Notes: a model not told the origin generated them from the sequence alone. A stretch of 57,952 bases of DNA from an uncultured Eubacteriales bacterium (GCA_900315585.1 OMZP01000008.1:1-57952), one strand, 5' to 3'; counted from the first letter of the stretch, positions 17,004-25,124 are shown. A program made the numbers and translations.

Positions 17004-17423
17004 CTATTCTTCCTTCTGTCCTGTAATCTCCGGCAGCTCTCCCAGCATCTCCATCGTCTCCTCCGGGGTGTAGAGCTGGAGCACCACCTGGTTGGGCAGG
17101 CAGATGATCATGTTGTAGAGAATGCGTTCATCCCGATTCTCCAGCGTCACCTCGCCCTGGCCCACGCAGTCCTGCCCTTCGCAGCTGGCCTCCTCCATCC
17201 ACATGCCCTCCGGCGTCAGGTGGATGACGTTCAGCGACTGCGTGCCGTCGGGCAGCAGCTGGGCCAGCGGGAAGCTCTGCTCTCCCTCGATGGGCAGGGG
17301 CAGCCATCCGGCCTGGGTGGCGGTGCTGACCAGCACGTAGCCCGAGGGCATCGTCTTCTCCTCCTCGCCGTACGCGGGCAGCGCCAGCAGCAGCGCCAGC
17401 AGTATGATCGCAAGCTTTTTCAT
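17004..17423 (-). CDS. Secreted NusG-domain-II protein (EetA-like candidate)
   Basis: The product is 139 aa with a cleavable signal peptide (MKKLAIILLALLLALPAYG). The rest resembles a NusG domain II beta-barrel with the characteristic cysteine pair (CEGQDC) and a following CLPNQVVLQLY strand. Such domains occur beside Gx-family transporters, and to my recollection in EetA of the Listeria extracellular electron transfer locus. Here it is the last gene of an operon with DUF1622, apbE, the Gx transporter and a paralogous NusG-II lipoprotein (19475-19903). It starts one base after the DUF1622 stop. The function is inferred as extracytoplasmic redox or flavin-related; no catalytic residue can be named. 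Confidence 0.75.
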   Translation of the reverse strand: MKKLAIILLALLLALPAYGEEEKTMPSGYVLVSTATQAGWLPLPIEGEQSFPLAQLLPDGTQSLNVIHLTPEGMWMEEASCEGQDCVGQGEVTLENRDERILYNMIICLPNQVVLQLYTPEETMEMLGELPEITGQKEE

Positions 17424-17424
17424 A

Positions 17425-17745
17425 TTACTCCTCGTCGCTCTCGTGCTTGTTCTCCCAGTGGATCAGCAGCGTCATGGCCGCGCGCATCAGCAGCACCGCG
17501 CAGGTCATGCCCACGTCCTTCCAGTCCGGGGTGACGATGGTTTTCAGGATCTCGCTGCCCAGCAGGAAGGTGAGCGCTGTGGAGATGCCGTCGTACAGGA
17601 TGTGCTTGCTGTGGTGCTTGTCCTTGGGCAGGAAGAACAGCGCCCGCACCGCCGCGATGAGCAATATGAGCACGCCCACGGCCTCAAAGGCGAGTATGCC
17701 GTATTCCACCACGGTCCTGAACGTGTTCTCCAGTATCTCAAACAT
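17425..17745 (-). CDS. DUF1622-family small membrane protein
   Basis: The product is 106 aa with three predicted hydrophobic segments (LAFEAVGVLILLIAAVRALF, STALTFLLGSEILKTIV and MTCAVLLMRAAMTLLIH). The spacing and the LGSEILKT segment resemble DUF1622 membrane proteins, which have no assigned activity. The ATG at 17745 is preceded by GGGAGAGGG. It lies between apbE and the first NusG-II gene in one leftward operon, with 28 nt and 1 nt gaps. Function unknown. Confidence 0.7.
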   Translation of the reverse strand: MFEILENTFRTVVEYGILAFEAVGVLILLIAAVRALFFLPKDKHHSKHILYDGISTALTFLLGSEILKTIVTPDWKDVGMTCAVLLMRAAMTLLIHWENKHESDEE

Positions 17746-17773
17746 ATTTCCCTCTCCCATCCGTCATCTTATG

Positions 17774-18763
17774 TTATTCCTGCATATACGCTCCGGCCCC
17801 GGAGGTGTAGGTCACGGCGCGGTCCCGGGCGATGAACACCGCCTCCACGCCGTCCAGGCCCTCGATGAGCGCCGCGCCCTGCTCCGTGCCCAGGGCGAAG
17901 GCGGCGGTGGCCAGCGCGTCCCCCTCCATGGAATTCTCGGAGAAGATCGTCACCGACGCCAGCTCGTTCTCCACCGGCCAGCCAGTCTCCGTGCTCAGGA
18001 TGTGGTGGTAATACACCCCGTCCAACTCGAAGCCGCGCTCGTAGATGCCGCTGGTGACGGTGGAGCCGCCGAAGTTCTTCGCCACCAGCATGTATTCCCC
18101 GGTGGGCCTGTCGATGTCCTGGATGCCCACCTTCCACGGGCTGCCGTCGGGCTTCTGGCCGATGGCGACGATGTTCCCGCCGAAGGAGAGGATGGCGCTC
18201 TCAACGCCCCGATTCACCAGATAGGCCTTCACCGCGTCGGCGATGTAGCCCTTGGCGATGCCGCCGAGGTCGATCATCATGCCCTCCGGCAGGGTGACCC
18301 TGTCGCCGTCCACTTCGACTTTGGTGTAGTCGATCAGCGCCGCCGCCGCTTCCAGGGCCTGAGCGTCCGGCAGCTGCTTCGCGCCGGAGGTGAAGTCCCA
18401 GAGGGTGGAGGCCGGGGCGATGGTGATGTCGAAGGCCCCGCCGGTGCGCTCGCTGATTGCGCGGGCCGCCTCCAGGATGGTAAGGGTGTCCTTTGAAACC
18501 TGCACCGGCTGACCCTGCGCGTGGTTCAGCTTCCACACGTCGCTGCCCTCAAGGGTGCGGGAGAGCAGCGCCTCGTAGCGCCCGCACTCCTCCAGCGCGT
18601 CCGTGAGCACGGAAACGTCCTCCACGTAGGCAGTCAGGGTGATGACCGTATCCAGATAAAAGCCCACGGCGGACTGCTTCTTCGCCTCCGCCGACGCGCA
18701 GCCGCCCAGCGGCAGCGCCAGCGCCAGGATCAGCAGCAGCGCCGCGATCGTCCTGATTCTCAT
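17774..18763 (-). CDS. apbE: FAD:protein FMN transferase (ApbE), lipoprotein
   Basis: ApbE covalently attaches FMN from FAD to a Thr/Ser in exported proteins carrying an [DN]xxxGA[ST]x[ST]-type motif. The sequence has a signal peptide with lipobox LGGC and the family motifs GGIAKGYIADAV, YHHILSTETGWP and the Mg-binding EGDALATAAFALG. The start is the ATG at 18763, 8 nt from GAGG; the upstream ATG is too close. Two candidate substrates are encoded nearby: the reductase at 20130-22643 with two acceptor motifs, and the ABC permease at 25891-27414 with one. Confidence 0.95.
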   Translation of the reverse strand: MRIRTIAALLLILALALPLGGCASAEAKKQSAVGFYLDTVITLTAYVEDVSVLTDALEECGRYEALLSRTLEGSDVWKLNHAQGQPVQVSKDTLTILEAARAISERTGGAFDITIAPASTLWDFTSGAKQLPDAQALEAAAALIDYTKVEVDGDRVTLPEGMMIDLGGIAKGYIADAVKAYLVNRGVESAILSFGGNIVAIGQKPDGSPWKVGIQDIDRPTGEYMLVAKNFGGSTVTSGIYERGFELDGVYYHHILSTETGWPVENELASVTIFSENSMEGDALATAAFALGTEQGAALIEGLDGVEAVFIARDRAVTYTSGAGAYMQE

Positions 18764-18774
18764 AGGCATGTCCT

Positions 18775-19458
18775 CTACGGTTGATTGGTTTCGACGCGCA
18801 GCGCCCGGAACACCCGCTGGGCCACCACGCCCGTGAGGCACCCCACCACCGCGCCGATGCCCACCAGCACGGGCAGGTAGGTGTAGAGCAGCTGGGGCGT
18901 GCGCAGCACGGTGCTAGCCACCAGGATCTGGCCCACGTTGTGGGCCACGGCCCCGGCCAGGGAGGTGCCCAGCACGGCGAAGGCCGGGTTTTTGCGGATA
19001 TAGACGAACGCTGCGAAGGCCGCAATGCTCGCCAGGGCGATCAGCAGCACGCACCAGAGCATTTGTCCCCTGGGCGCGGGGTTCCGGCTCAACAGGAAGA
19101 GGTCGCTCAAAAGGGCCAGAAGCCCGATCACCAGCGCGCCCACCTTCGCGTTTTTGCGCACCAGCAGCATCACGATAAGGCTCAACACCCCGCCGGAGAG
19201 GCTGTAGAGTATGGCGCTCATGGAGCCGAACAGGAAGCCGGACAGGAACACCTTCGCCAGCATCAGCAGCACGCAGCCCCGCCAGTCCATCAGGTATACG
19301 GCGTAGAGCAGCACCGTGTTCGCCAGGCCCAGCTTGATGCCCGGCACCGCGCCGCTGAGAAACCAGGTCAGCGGGATCGCCCGGTCCAGGAAGCCCAGCA
19401 CCAGCGACAGCGACGCCAGCAGTCCGAATCGCGCCACCTTGCGCGCCGTTGAGTTCAA
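18775..19458 (-). CDS. Gx-family transporter (heptaprenyl diphosphate synthase component I fold; EetB-like candidate)
   Basis: This is an integral membrane protein of about 227 aa with roughly six hydrophobic segments and the signature PGIKLGLANTVLLYAVYL typical of the Hpre_diP_synt_I/Gx transporter family. To my recollection EetB of flavin-based electron transfer loci belongs here, and the ECF S-component-like fold suggests small-molecule (perhaps flavin) transport. I choose TTG at 19458 because AGAGGTG lies 6 nt upstream; a GTG at 19467 overlaps that site. It lies between a NusG-II lipoprotein and apbE, the same association seen in many Bacillota. Confidence 0.82.
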   Translation of the reverse strand: MNSTARKVARFGLLASLSLVLGFLDRAIPLTWFLSGAVPGIKLGLANTVLLYAVYLMDWRGCVLLMLAKVFLSGFLFGSMSAILYSLSGGVLSLIVMLLVRKNAKVGALVIGLLALLSDLFLLSRNPAPRGQMLWCVLLIALASIAAFAAFVYIRKNPAFAVLGTSLAGAVAHNVGQILVASTVLRTPQLLYTYLPVLVGIGAVVGCLTGVVAQRVFRALRVETNQP

Positions 19459-19474
19459 TGCGTTCACCTCTGTA

Positions 19475-19903
19475 TCATTCGCCGCGGACCTCCACCGACA
19501 CCCGGTGGGGCAGGCATATGATGAATCCGCCCATCACCCGCAGCTCCAGGTTTTCCCGGGTCACCGCGCCCATGTCCACGCAGTCGTGGTTTTCGCAGTT
19601 GGCGTCCTGCATGAAAACGCTCTGGCCGGTGAGGACGATGTGGTTTTCGCCCCCGTCCGGAAGCAGGATGTCCAGGGCGTGGGCTTCGGAGAAGGGCAGG
19701 TCGATCAGCGCCACGCCGTCCAATGTCACGTACACGCGCAAGTCGTCGCCGCTGTCCGCGTCCATCGATCCCCCCGGCCATTCCGTGCCGTCCACCAGCA
19801 CCCGCGCCGGTTCGTTCTCTGCGGAACGCTGGCAGCCGGGAAGCAGCGCGCAGGCCGCCGCCAGAAAAAGCGGCAGGAGCCACCGCCGCAGTGCGTTTCC
19901 CAT
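19475..19903 (-). CDS. NusG-domain-II lipoprotein
   Basis: The product is 142 aa; the signal peptide has a lipobox (LLPGC). The remainder has the NusG domain II pattern: ILLPDGGENHIVL, a cysteine pair CENHDC and CLPHRVSVEV. It is a paralogue of the protein at 17004-17423. It is the first gene of the leftward operon (NusG-II, Gx transporter, apbE, DUF1622, NusG-II). The ATG at 19903 follows GGAGG at 5 nt. A role in extracytoplasmic flavin or electron handling is inferred only from its neighbours. Confidence 0.75.
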   Translation of the reverse strand: MGNALRRWLLPLFLAAACALLPGCQRSAENEPARVLVDGTEWPGGSMDADSGDDLRVYVTLDGVALIDLPFSEAHALDILLPDGGENHIVLTGQSVFMQDANCENHDCVDMGAVTRENLELRVMGGFIICLPHRVSVEVRGE

Positions 19904-19935
19904 CGAAGCCTCCAACCCCATTTTGATATGTGATT

Positions 19936-19964
19936 ATTATATACCATATTTGCCGGTTTATCAA
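19936..19964 (-). promoter_or_regulatory. Leftward promoter of the NusG-II/Gx/apbE operon
   Basis: On the minus strand TTGATA (19959-19964) and consensus TATAAT (19936-19941) are separated by exactly 17 bp. The -35 box lies inside the palindrome at 19953-19968. Confidence 0.8.
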
Positions 19965-19968
19965 CCGG
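19953..19968. promoter_or_regulatory. CCGGTT-N4-AACCGG operator candidate
   Basis: CCGGTTTATCAACCGG is a perfect 6+6 palindrome that covers the -35 box of the leftward promoter, a position suited to repression. The related palindrome AACCGGTT lies in the rightward promoter at 20052-20059. The cognate regulator is not identified. Confidence 0.55.
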
Positions 19969-20040
19969 TAAACCGCGTTGGGCACTGCTCGACGGTTTTT
20001 CTTTTTTTGATCATATGCTGTCAAAAACGATTTCGGTCCG

Positions 20041-20100
20041 TTGACTTGACGAACCGGTTTTGGTATTATATGAATAGCTGTACGGGCGCATTTTGCCCGT
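20041..20100 (+). promoter_or_regulatory. Promoter, AACCGGTT operator candidate and leader hairpin of the flavoprotein reductase
   Basis: TTGACT (20041-20046) and TATTAT (20064-20069) are spaced by 17 bp. The palindrome AACCGGTT at 20052-20059 sits in the spacer and shares its half-site with 19953-19968. ACGGGC...GCCCGT at 20082-20100 forms a leader hairpin like that before glgC. The start codon follows after AGGAGG. Confidence 0.75.
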
Positions 20101-20129
20101 GAACGCGAATATTCAAGAGGAGGGTACAC

Positions 20130-22643
20130 ATGAAGAAAATCATTGCTATGCTGCTGAGCCTGTGCATGCTCATCGGCTGCGCGGCCCTCGCCGAGGGCGA
20201 GACCGTGCTCACCGGCAGCGCGGCGGGTTTTGCCAGCGACGTGTCCGTAGAATTCACCGTGGACGCAGACGGCAATATCACGGCGCTGACCGTGGATGAC
20301 TCCGGGGAATCCTACCCCACCGCCGGGATCGAGCGGGAGAACAGCGTCGAGAAGCTGATCGCCGAGATCCTGGAGACCGGTTCCGCTGACGGCGTGGACA
20401 CCGCCACCGGCGCGACCTTCACCTCCACCGCCGTGGTCGAGGCCATCAACAAGGCCCTGGCCGCGAACGAGGGCGGCGAGGCGGACGGCGAGGCCGCCGA
20501 GCTGGCCTTCACTGCGGGCACCTATGAGGCTACCGCGGACGGCTACAACGGCCCCGTGACCGTCTCCGTCACCTACTCCGAGGACGCCATTCAGTCCATC
20601 GAGATCGTCTCCAGCGCGGAGACTGACCACGTGGGCACCGTGGCCTATGACATCATGATCCCCGAGATGCTGGAAGTCAACGGCGCGGGCGTCGACGGCG
20701 TCTCCGGCGCGACCTTCACCACCCGCGCCCTGCGCAGCGCCGTGCTGGACACCGCCGAGCAGGCCGGCTGCACGAACCTGGACGGCTTCAAGGCGGCCAA
20801 GATCGCCCATGAGGCGGGCGCGCCCATCACCCTGGACTATGACGTGGTCGTGGTCGGCGCCGGCGGCGCGGGCATGGCTGCCGCGGCCCAGGCCGCCCAG
20901 GATGGCAACACCGTGCTGGTGATCGAGAAGAACGCAGAGGTCGGCGGCAACACGCTGGTCTCCGGCGGCCAGTATCAGTCCGTGATGCCTTACCTGGTCT
21001 GGGATCCCGCCGATCCGGACGCCACCACCGGCGTTTACGAGTTCGACGGCCAGACCTATGACAAGGTGAAGAGCGTTCAGGGCTGCATCGACGAGCTGAA
21101 GATGATCCTCGACTGGTCCGAGGAGCCCTTCGACGCCGACTACTACGTGGACCACGAGTTCGTGGCCGGCGACGCCAGGGAGCTGTCCAAGCACGGCGTG
21201 CACGAGGAGTACCTGCCCGTGCTGAAGGCCCTGAAGGAAGAGATCCAGGCCTATCTGGATTGGGCGCAGCCCCAGCTGGACGCGGGTGTTCCCGAGAACC
21301 AGCTGACCCTGTTCTCCACCCTGAACCTGCACATCTTCCAGACCTACTACGGCGGCCTGCGCCAGAGCGCGGACAAGAGCGAGTGGATCTACGGCGACGT
21401 GGACCTGGTGAGCCAGTTCATCAACGGCGGCCAGGGCCTGAAGGAGTGGCTGGAGGCGCAGGGCGCCACCTTCAAGGAGGACAGCCAGCCCACCCTGATC
21501 GGCGCGCTGTGGTATCGTGAAAACGAGTTCATCGGCTCCACCATCGACCTGGATGGCGACGGCGAGCCGGAGATGGGCCGCTGGGGCAGCTACTTCGCCG
21601 CGCCCATGAAGACCCTGTACGAGTCCAACGAGAAGAACAACATCATGCTGCGCACCACCGCCACCGACCTGATCGTCGAGGACGGCCGCGTGGTCGGCGT
21701 GAAGGCCGAGACCTATGATGGCACCGAAGTGACCGCCAACGCGGCCAAGGGCGTTATCCTGGCCACCGGCGGCTATGCCGCGAACATCGGCATGGTGCTG
21801 GAGAACAACGTGTACTGGTCCGAGGAGTACCTGTCCAAGGCCACCAAGACCACCAACCGTTCCAGCCTGCAGGGCGATGGCATCGCCATGGCGGAAGCGG
21901 CGGGCGCCGCGACCACCGGCCTGGGCTTCACCCAGCTGATGCCCATCTCCTGGGTGGACAACGGCAACCTGGCCTTCGGCGGCGGCAACTACGCCTGCTG
22001 GATCAACCCCACCACCGGCCACCGCTTCGTGGACGAGGGCAGCGAGCGCGACGTGCTGAGCCTGGCCGAGTTCAAGAACGGCATGGAAGTGAACGGCACC
22101 AAGGGCGTGTTCCTGGAGTTCTACAACAAGGAGCAGATGATGCCCGCCCCGATGCAGCTGGCTGAGGGCGACTACGAAGGCCGCTACTATCGCCGCACCA
22201 TCGCCGAGCTGCCCGAGCTGTTCGAGGAGCTGGGCGTCACCGCCGATCCCGAGGTCGTCATCCAGACCATCCGCGACTATGACGCGGCGGTCATGGGCCA
22301 GGGCGAATTCCCGGACGTGGGCAAGGCCATCGCCTCCCGCACCATCGGCAACGTGGAGCTGAACGACGACGGCAGCTACAACGTCGAGACCTATGATCTG
22401 GACAACGCGCTGCTGACCATCCGCCTGATGGCGCCCTCCACCCATCACACCATGGGCGGCATCTGCGTGGACATCGACCGTCACGTGCTGAACGCCGACG
22501 GCGAGATCATCCCCGGCCTGTATGCGGCGGGCGAGGTCACCGGCGGCATCCACGGCGGCAACCGCCTGGGCGGCAACGCCATCGTGGAGATCTTCGTGTC
22601 CGGCCGCACCGCGGCGCAGGCCGTCACGGCGGACAACGAATAA
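20130..22643 (+). CDS. Secreted FAD-dependent reductase with two FMN-binding domains
   Basis: The product is 837 aa. A signal peptide with lipobox LIGC (Cys17) predicts a cell-surface lipoprotein. Two FMN_bind domains follow; their flavinylation motifs are DTATGATFT (residues 90-98) and DGVSGATFT (residues 189-197). The rest is a fumarate reductase/urocanate reductase-type FAD domain beginning VVVVGAGGAG (residues 239-248) and ending with HHTMGG (772-777) and GGIHGGNRLGGNA, which hold the family's substrate-binding His and Arg positions. Known relatives are flavinylated extracellular reductases fed by membrane electron transfer. The acceptor (fumarate, urocanate, a cinnamate-like acid or other) cannot be assigned. 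It is divergent from apbE and has a 3' terminator. Confidence 0.93.
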   Translation: MKKIIAMLLSLCMLIGCAALAEGETVLTGSAAGFASDVSVEFTVDADGNITALTVDDSGESYPTAGIERENSVEKLIAEILETGSADGVDTATGATFTSTAVVEAINKALAANEGGEADGEAAELAFTAGTYEATADGYNGPVTVSVTYSEDAIQSIEIVSSAETDHVGTVAYDIMIPEMLEVNGAGVDGVSGATFTTRALRSAVLDTAEQAGCTNLDGFKAAKIAHEAGAPITLDYDVVVVGAGGAGMAAAAQAAQDGNTVLVIEKNAEVGGNTLVSGGQYQSVMPYLVWDPADPDATTGVYEFDGQTYDKVKSVQGCIDELKMILDWSEEPFDADYYVDHEFVAGDARELSKHGVHEEYLPVLKALKEEIQAYLDWAQPQLDAGVPENQLTLFSTLNLHIFQTYYGGLRQSADKSEWIYGDVDLVSQFINGGQGLKEWLEAQGATFKEDSQPTLIGALWYRENEFIGSTIDLDGDGEPEMGRWGSYFAAPMKTLYESNEKNNIMLRTTATDLIVEDGRVVGVKAETYDGTEVTANAAKGVILATGGYAANIGMVLENNVYWSEEYLSKATKTTNRSSLQGDGIAMAEAAGAATTGLGFTQLMPISWVDNGNLAFGGGNYACWINPTTGHRFVDEGSERDVLSLAEFKNGMEVNGTKGVFLEFYNKEQMMPAPMQLAEGDYEGRYYRRTIAELPELFEELGVTADPEVVIQTIRDYDAAVMGQGEFPDVGKAIASRTIGNVELNDDGSYNVETYDLDNALLTIRLMAPSTHHTMGGICVDIDRHVLNADGEIIPGLYAAGEVTGGIHGGNRLGGNAIVEIFVSGRTAAQAVTADNE

Positions 22644-22660
22644 TCTTCCCGGTATGACTT

Positions 22661-22693
22661 GCGGGGCAGGATGCAAATCCTGCCCCGCTTTCT
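22661..22693 (+). terminator. Intrinsic terminator of the flavoprotein reductase
   Basis: GCGGGGCAGGAT and ATCCTGCCCCGC form a perfect 12-bp stem with a GCAA loop, followed by TTTCT. It lies 17 nt after the stop codon. Confidence 0.85.
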
Positions 22694-22699
22694 GATGTG

Positions 22700-22850
22700 C
22701 CTTCCCCTTCAGGGGAAGGTGGCATTTGCTCTGCAAATGACGAAAGAGGTCGCCTCTCTGGAACGATGTGCGATTGTTTCGACATACGTTTCAGAAAGAC
22801 GACCTCATCCGACCCGCCTGCGGCGGCCCACCTTCCCCTAAAGGGGAAGG
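22700..22850. repeat. CCTTCCCC-bounded repeat element, MITE-like
   Basis: The block is bounded by two similar palindromes: CCTTCCCCTTCAGGGGAAGG (22700-22719) and CCTTCCCCTAAAGGGGAAGG (22831-22850). The interior includes GGCATTTGCTCTGCAAATGA. The right palindrome supplies the TAG stop and last codons of the adjacent ABC ATPase. There is no transposase and no coding sequence. Confidence 0.8.
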
Positions 22851-23521
22851 CTGTATTTCTCAATATTACCCCCGTCCATCCGATACACCGCGTCGGCGTA
22901 GCGGGCGGCCTCGCTGTCGTGGGAAACCAGCAGCACAGCCTTCCCCTCTTTCTTGGCCGCGCCCTGGAACACGGATAGCACCCGCGCCGTGTTCTCGTCG
23001 TCCAAATCGCCGGTGGGCTCGTCGGCCAGGATCACCGCCGGTTCCTGCGCCAGCGCCCGGGCGATGGCCATGCGCCGCAGCTCCCCGCCGGAGAGCTCCG
23101 CGGGCCGGGCGTCGGCAAGGCCGGAGATGCCCAGCGCATCCATCCAGCGTTCGGCGGCCTCCCGGTCCCCCGCTCCGCCCGCCAGCTGCCCGGGCAGCAG
23201 GATATTCTCGAGAACCGTCAGCGTGTCGATGGCGCTCCGGCCCTGGGGAATCACCCCCAGCTTTTGATTGCGCAGCCGGGACAGCGCCTGATCGTTCATG
23301 GCGTACAAGTCCGTCTCCCCAAGCCACACCTTCCCCTCCGTGGGTGTCAGCAGGCCGGAAAGCATGTGCAAAAGCGTGGTCTTGCCGGAACCGGACCGGC
23401 CCATCAACACGGCCACCTCGCCCCCGCGCAGCTCCAGGCTCGCGCCCTTCACGGCAAAGAAGTGATTCGCCTCGCCGGACTTGCGAAAGTATCGCTTGGA
23501 AAGGTTTTCCGCTCTTAGCAT
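22838..23521 (-). CDS. ABC transporter ATP-binding protein (MacB/LolD type), second module
   Basis: The product is 227 aa with Walker A GRSGSGKT, signature LSGGELRR and Walker B AVILADEPTGDLD. It energises the FtsX-type permease encoded just upstream (23525-24727, 3-nt gap). The C-terminal residues SLPL and the stop codon are encoded by the inverted-repeat end of a dispersed element, so the native C-terminus may have been replaced. MacB/LolD-type ATPases drive transenvelope or surface mechanotransmission rather than classical uptake. Its location at the end of the iron operon suggests a linked role. Confidence 0.9.
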   Translation of the reverse strand: MLRAENLSKRYFRKSGEANHFFAVKGASLELRGGEVAVLMGRSGSGKTTLLHMLSGLLTPTEGKVWLGETDLYAMNDQALSRLRNQKLGVIPQGRSAIDTLTVLENILLPGQLAGGAGDREAAERWMDALGISGLADARPAELSGGELRRMAIARALAQEPAVILADEPTGDLDDENTARVLSVFQGAAKKEGKAVLLVSHDSEAARYADAVYRMDGGNIEKYSLPL

Positions 23522-23524
23522 CCG

Positions 23525-24727
23525 TCAGGCCCCCTCTCGCAAGGTCGTGCCGGGGTCGGTGCGGCTCAGGCGGCGGGCCGCGTAGAGGCTCGCCAGCGCC
23601 CCGATCAGCACCGTGACCGCCACCGTCGCAATGGCCAGCGCCAGGATCGTCCCCGCGCCGGGCGTCAGGTACGGCAAATTCAGCTTTGATTCGATCAGCG
23701 CGGTGAACGGGAAGATCAGCATGGCCGCCACGCCCACGCCCAGCACGCTGCCCGCAAGGCTGCACAGCGCCGTCTCCGCGAGGATCAGCCCGGACAGGCC
23801 CCTTTGGGACGTGCCCAGCAGGCGCAACACCGCGAACTCCCGGCGGCGCTCGGCGATCATCATGGCGAAGGCGATCAGCAGGATGACGAAGGCCAGCACC
23901 CACACCGCCCCGGCCAGCAGCGCCACCGTGCGGCTGATGCCCGCGAGGCTGTCCGCCGCGCCGGTGAACAGGCTGCGGGCGCGGACCGCGGCGGTCTTGC
24001 GCACGTGGCTGTTCAGCTTCGCCATCACCTGGTCGATGTCGTATCCGTTCTTCACCTTCACGTAGATCGCGGAGATCACATCGCTGTTGCCGCTTTCGAG
24101 CTTGTGGCTCACGCCCTTGGCTTCCGCGGCGGCCAGCAGCTTCTTCATGGTCGCCATGTCGCAGTAGACCGCGGTGTCCAGGCCCGTGCCCGTCTCCGCC
24201 AGCTTCGCCACCACGTGGCAGTTCTGGTCGTAGATCTTCAGGCTCTCCCCCACGTTCGCCGTGACCTTGCAGCCCACGGCCAGGTCCATGTCGGAGAGGG
24301 TCCGGGCATAGCTCTTCTCGATCCAGGGCCGGACGGTGAAGTCCGCTTCTGGGTCGATGCCGATGACCTGCACCTTCACGGCGCAGCAGTCCGCCTTCAG
24401 GGAGGCCAGGAAGGTCTGCGGGGCGGCGTGGGCCACGCCCTCCACCTCATTGACCTTCTCCAGCGCGTCCGCGTCCATGTAGAAGGCCCCGGCGGTGCCC
24501 TGGAGCAGCAGCTGTTGGAAGTCCACCTTGCTGCGGGCCGACCCGGGCAGCACGACGATGTCCGCGCCCAGGCGGGCCTGGAGGCTGTCCAGGCCGCTCT
24601 GCAGCGACCGCACCACCACGGACCCGCCGAACACGGACAGGGCCAGGAAGGCCGTCAGCAGCACCAGCGCCGCGGTACGCCCCGGCCTTCGTATGAGGTT
24701 TTTGACGGGCAGGCGACTGGCTCCCAT
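23525..24727 (-). CDS. FtsX-like ABC permease, second module
   Basis: The product is 400 aa from the ATG at 24727, which follows AGGTG. It has one N-terminal membrane helix (TAALVLLTAFLALSVFG), a large extracytoplasmic domain of about 220 residues, and three C-terminal helices with the FtsX signature ERRREFAVLRLLG. The extracytoplasmic domain has several cysteines (KADCCAVKV, QNCHVVA) but no FMN-attachment motif. It begins 5 nt from the DUF4418 stop. Substrate unknown. Neighbours point to iron or redox functions at the membrane surface. Confidence 0.85.
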   Translation of the reverse strand: MGASRLPVKNLIRRPGRTAALVLLTAFLALSVFGGSVVVRSLQSGLDSLQARLGADIVVLPGSARSKVDFQQLLLQGTAGAFYMDADALEKVNEVEGVAHAAPQTFLASLKADCCAVKVQVIGIDPEADFTVRPWIEKSYARTLSDMDLAVGCKVTANVGESLKIYDQNCHVVAKLAETGTGLDTAVYCDMATMKKLLAAAEAKGVSHKLESGNSDVISAIYVKVKNGYDIDQVMAKLNSHVRKTAAVRARSLFTGAADSLAGISRTVALLAGAVWVLAFVILLIAFAMMIAERRREFAVLRLLGTSQRGLSGLILAETALCSLAGSVLGVGVAAMLIFPFTALIESKLNLPYLTPGAGTILALAIATVAVTVLIGALASLYAARRLSRTDPGTTLREGA

Positions 24728-24731
24728 GGGA

Positions 24732-25124
24732 TCACCTCGCCTCCCGGCAGGACAGCCACGCGCCGACGGCGGACGCCGCCAGCGACAGGGCAAACAGGAT
24801 CGTCGTGGCGGGCTGCATCAGGGCGCGGCAGCGCATCGTCGCCATCTGGCACAGGGCGATCAGCGTCCCGGGCGTGAGGATGCCCAGGACGCAGGTCAGC
24901 GCCATGGCGATGTACAGCCCCAGCCGCGCCGACGGCACGACCAGCGCCGCCAGCGCCAGCGCCGCCAGCAGGCCGCCCACGCCCAGCAGCGCCCGGCTGG
25001 CCCAGTGGCACGCGCCAAAGCTGCCGTCCTCGTGGACGCACGCGCCCAGGAAGGTCTGGCTGCCAACGGCAACGACCAGGGCGAGAACGAAGATGATGAT
25101 GGCAGGAAGTATGGCTTTTTTCAT
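24732..25124 (-). CDS. DUF4418-family membrane protein
   Basis: The product is 130 aa with four hydrophobic segments, and it matches the DUF4418 pattern: an N-terminal helix, then the cysteine region GACVHEDGSFGACHW, and a later LCQMATMRCRA motif. The four cysteines in two pairs near the membrane surface could bind a metal or form disulfides. Family function is unknown, but members are frequently beside FtsX permeases of P19/FTR1-type iron loci. The start has AGGAG 8 nt upstream. Confidence 0.75.
   Translation of the reverse strand: MKKAILPAIIIFVLALVVAVGSQTFLGACVHEDGSFGACHWASRALLGVGGLLAALALAALVVPSARLGLYIAMALTCVLGILTPGTLIALCQMATMRCRALMQPATTILFALSLAASAVGAWLSCREAR

Noticed and set aside
19464..22736. 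Leftward open frame of 1090 codons opposite the flavoprotein reductase
   Set aside because: It is antisense to a gene with clear FMN and FAD motifs and spans the divergent promoters; it is an artefact of high G+C third-position bias.
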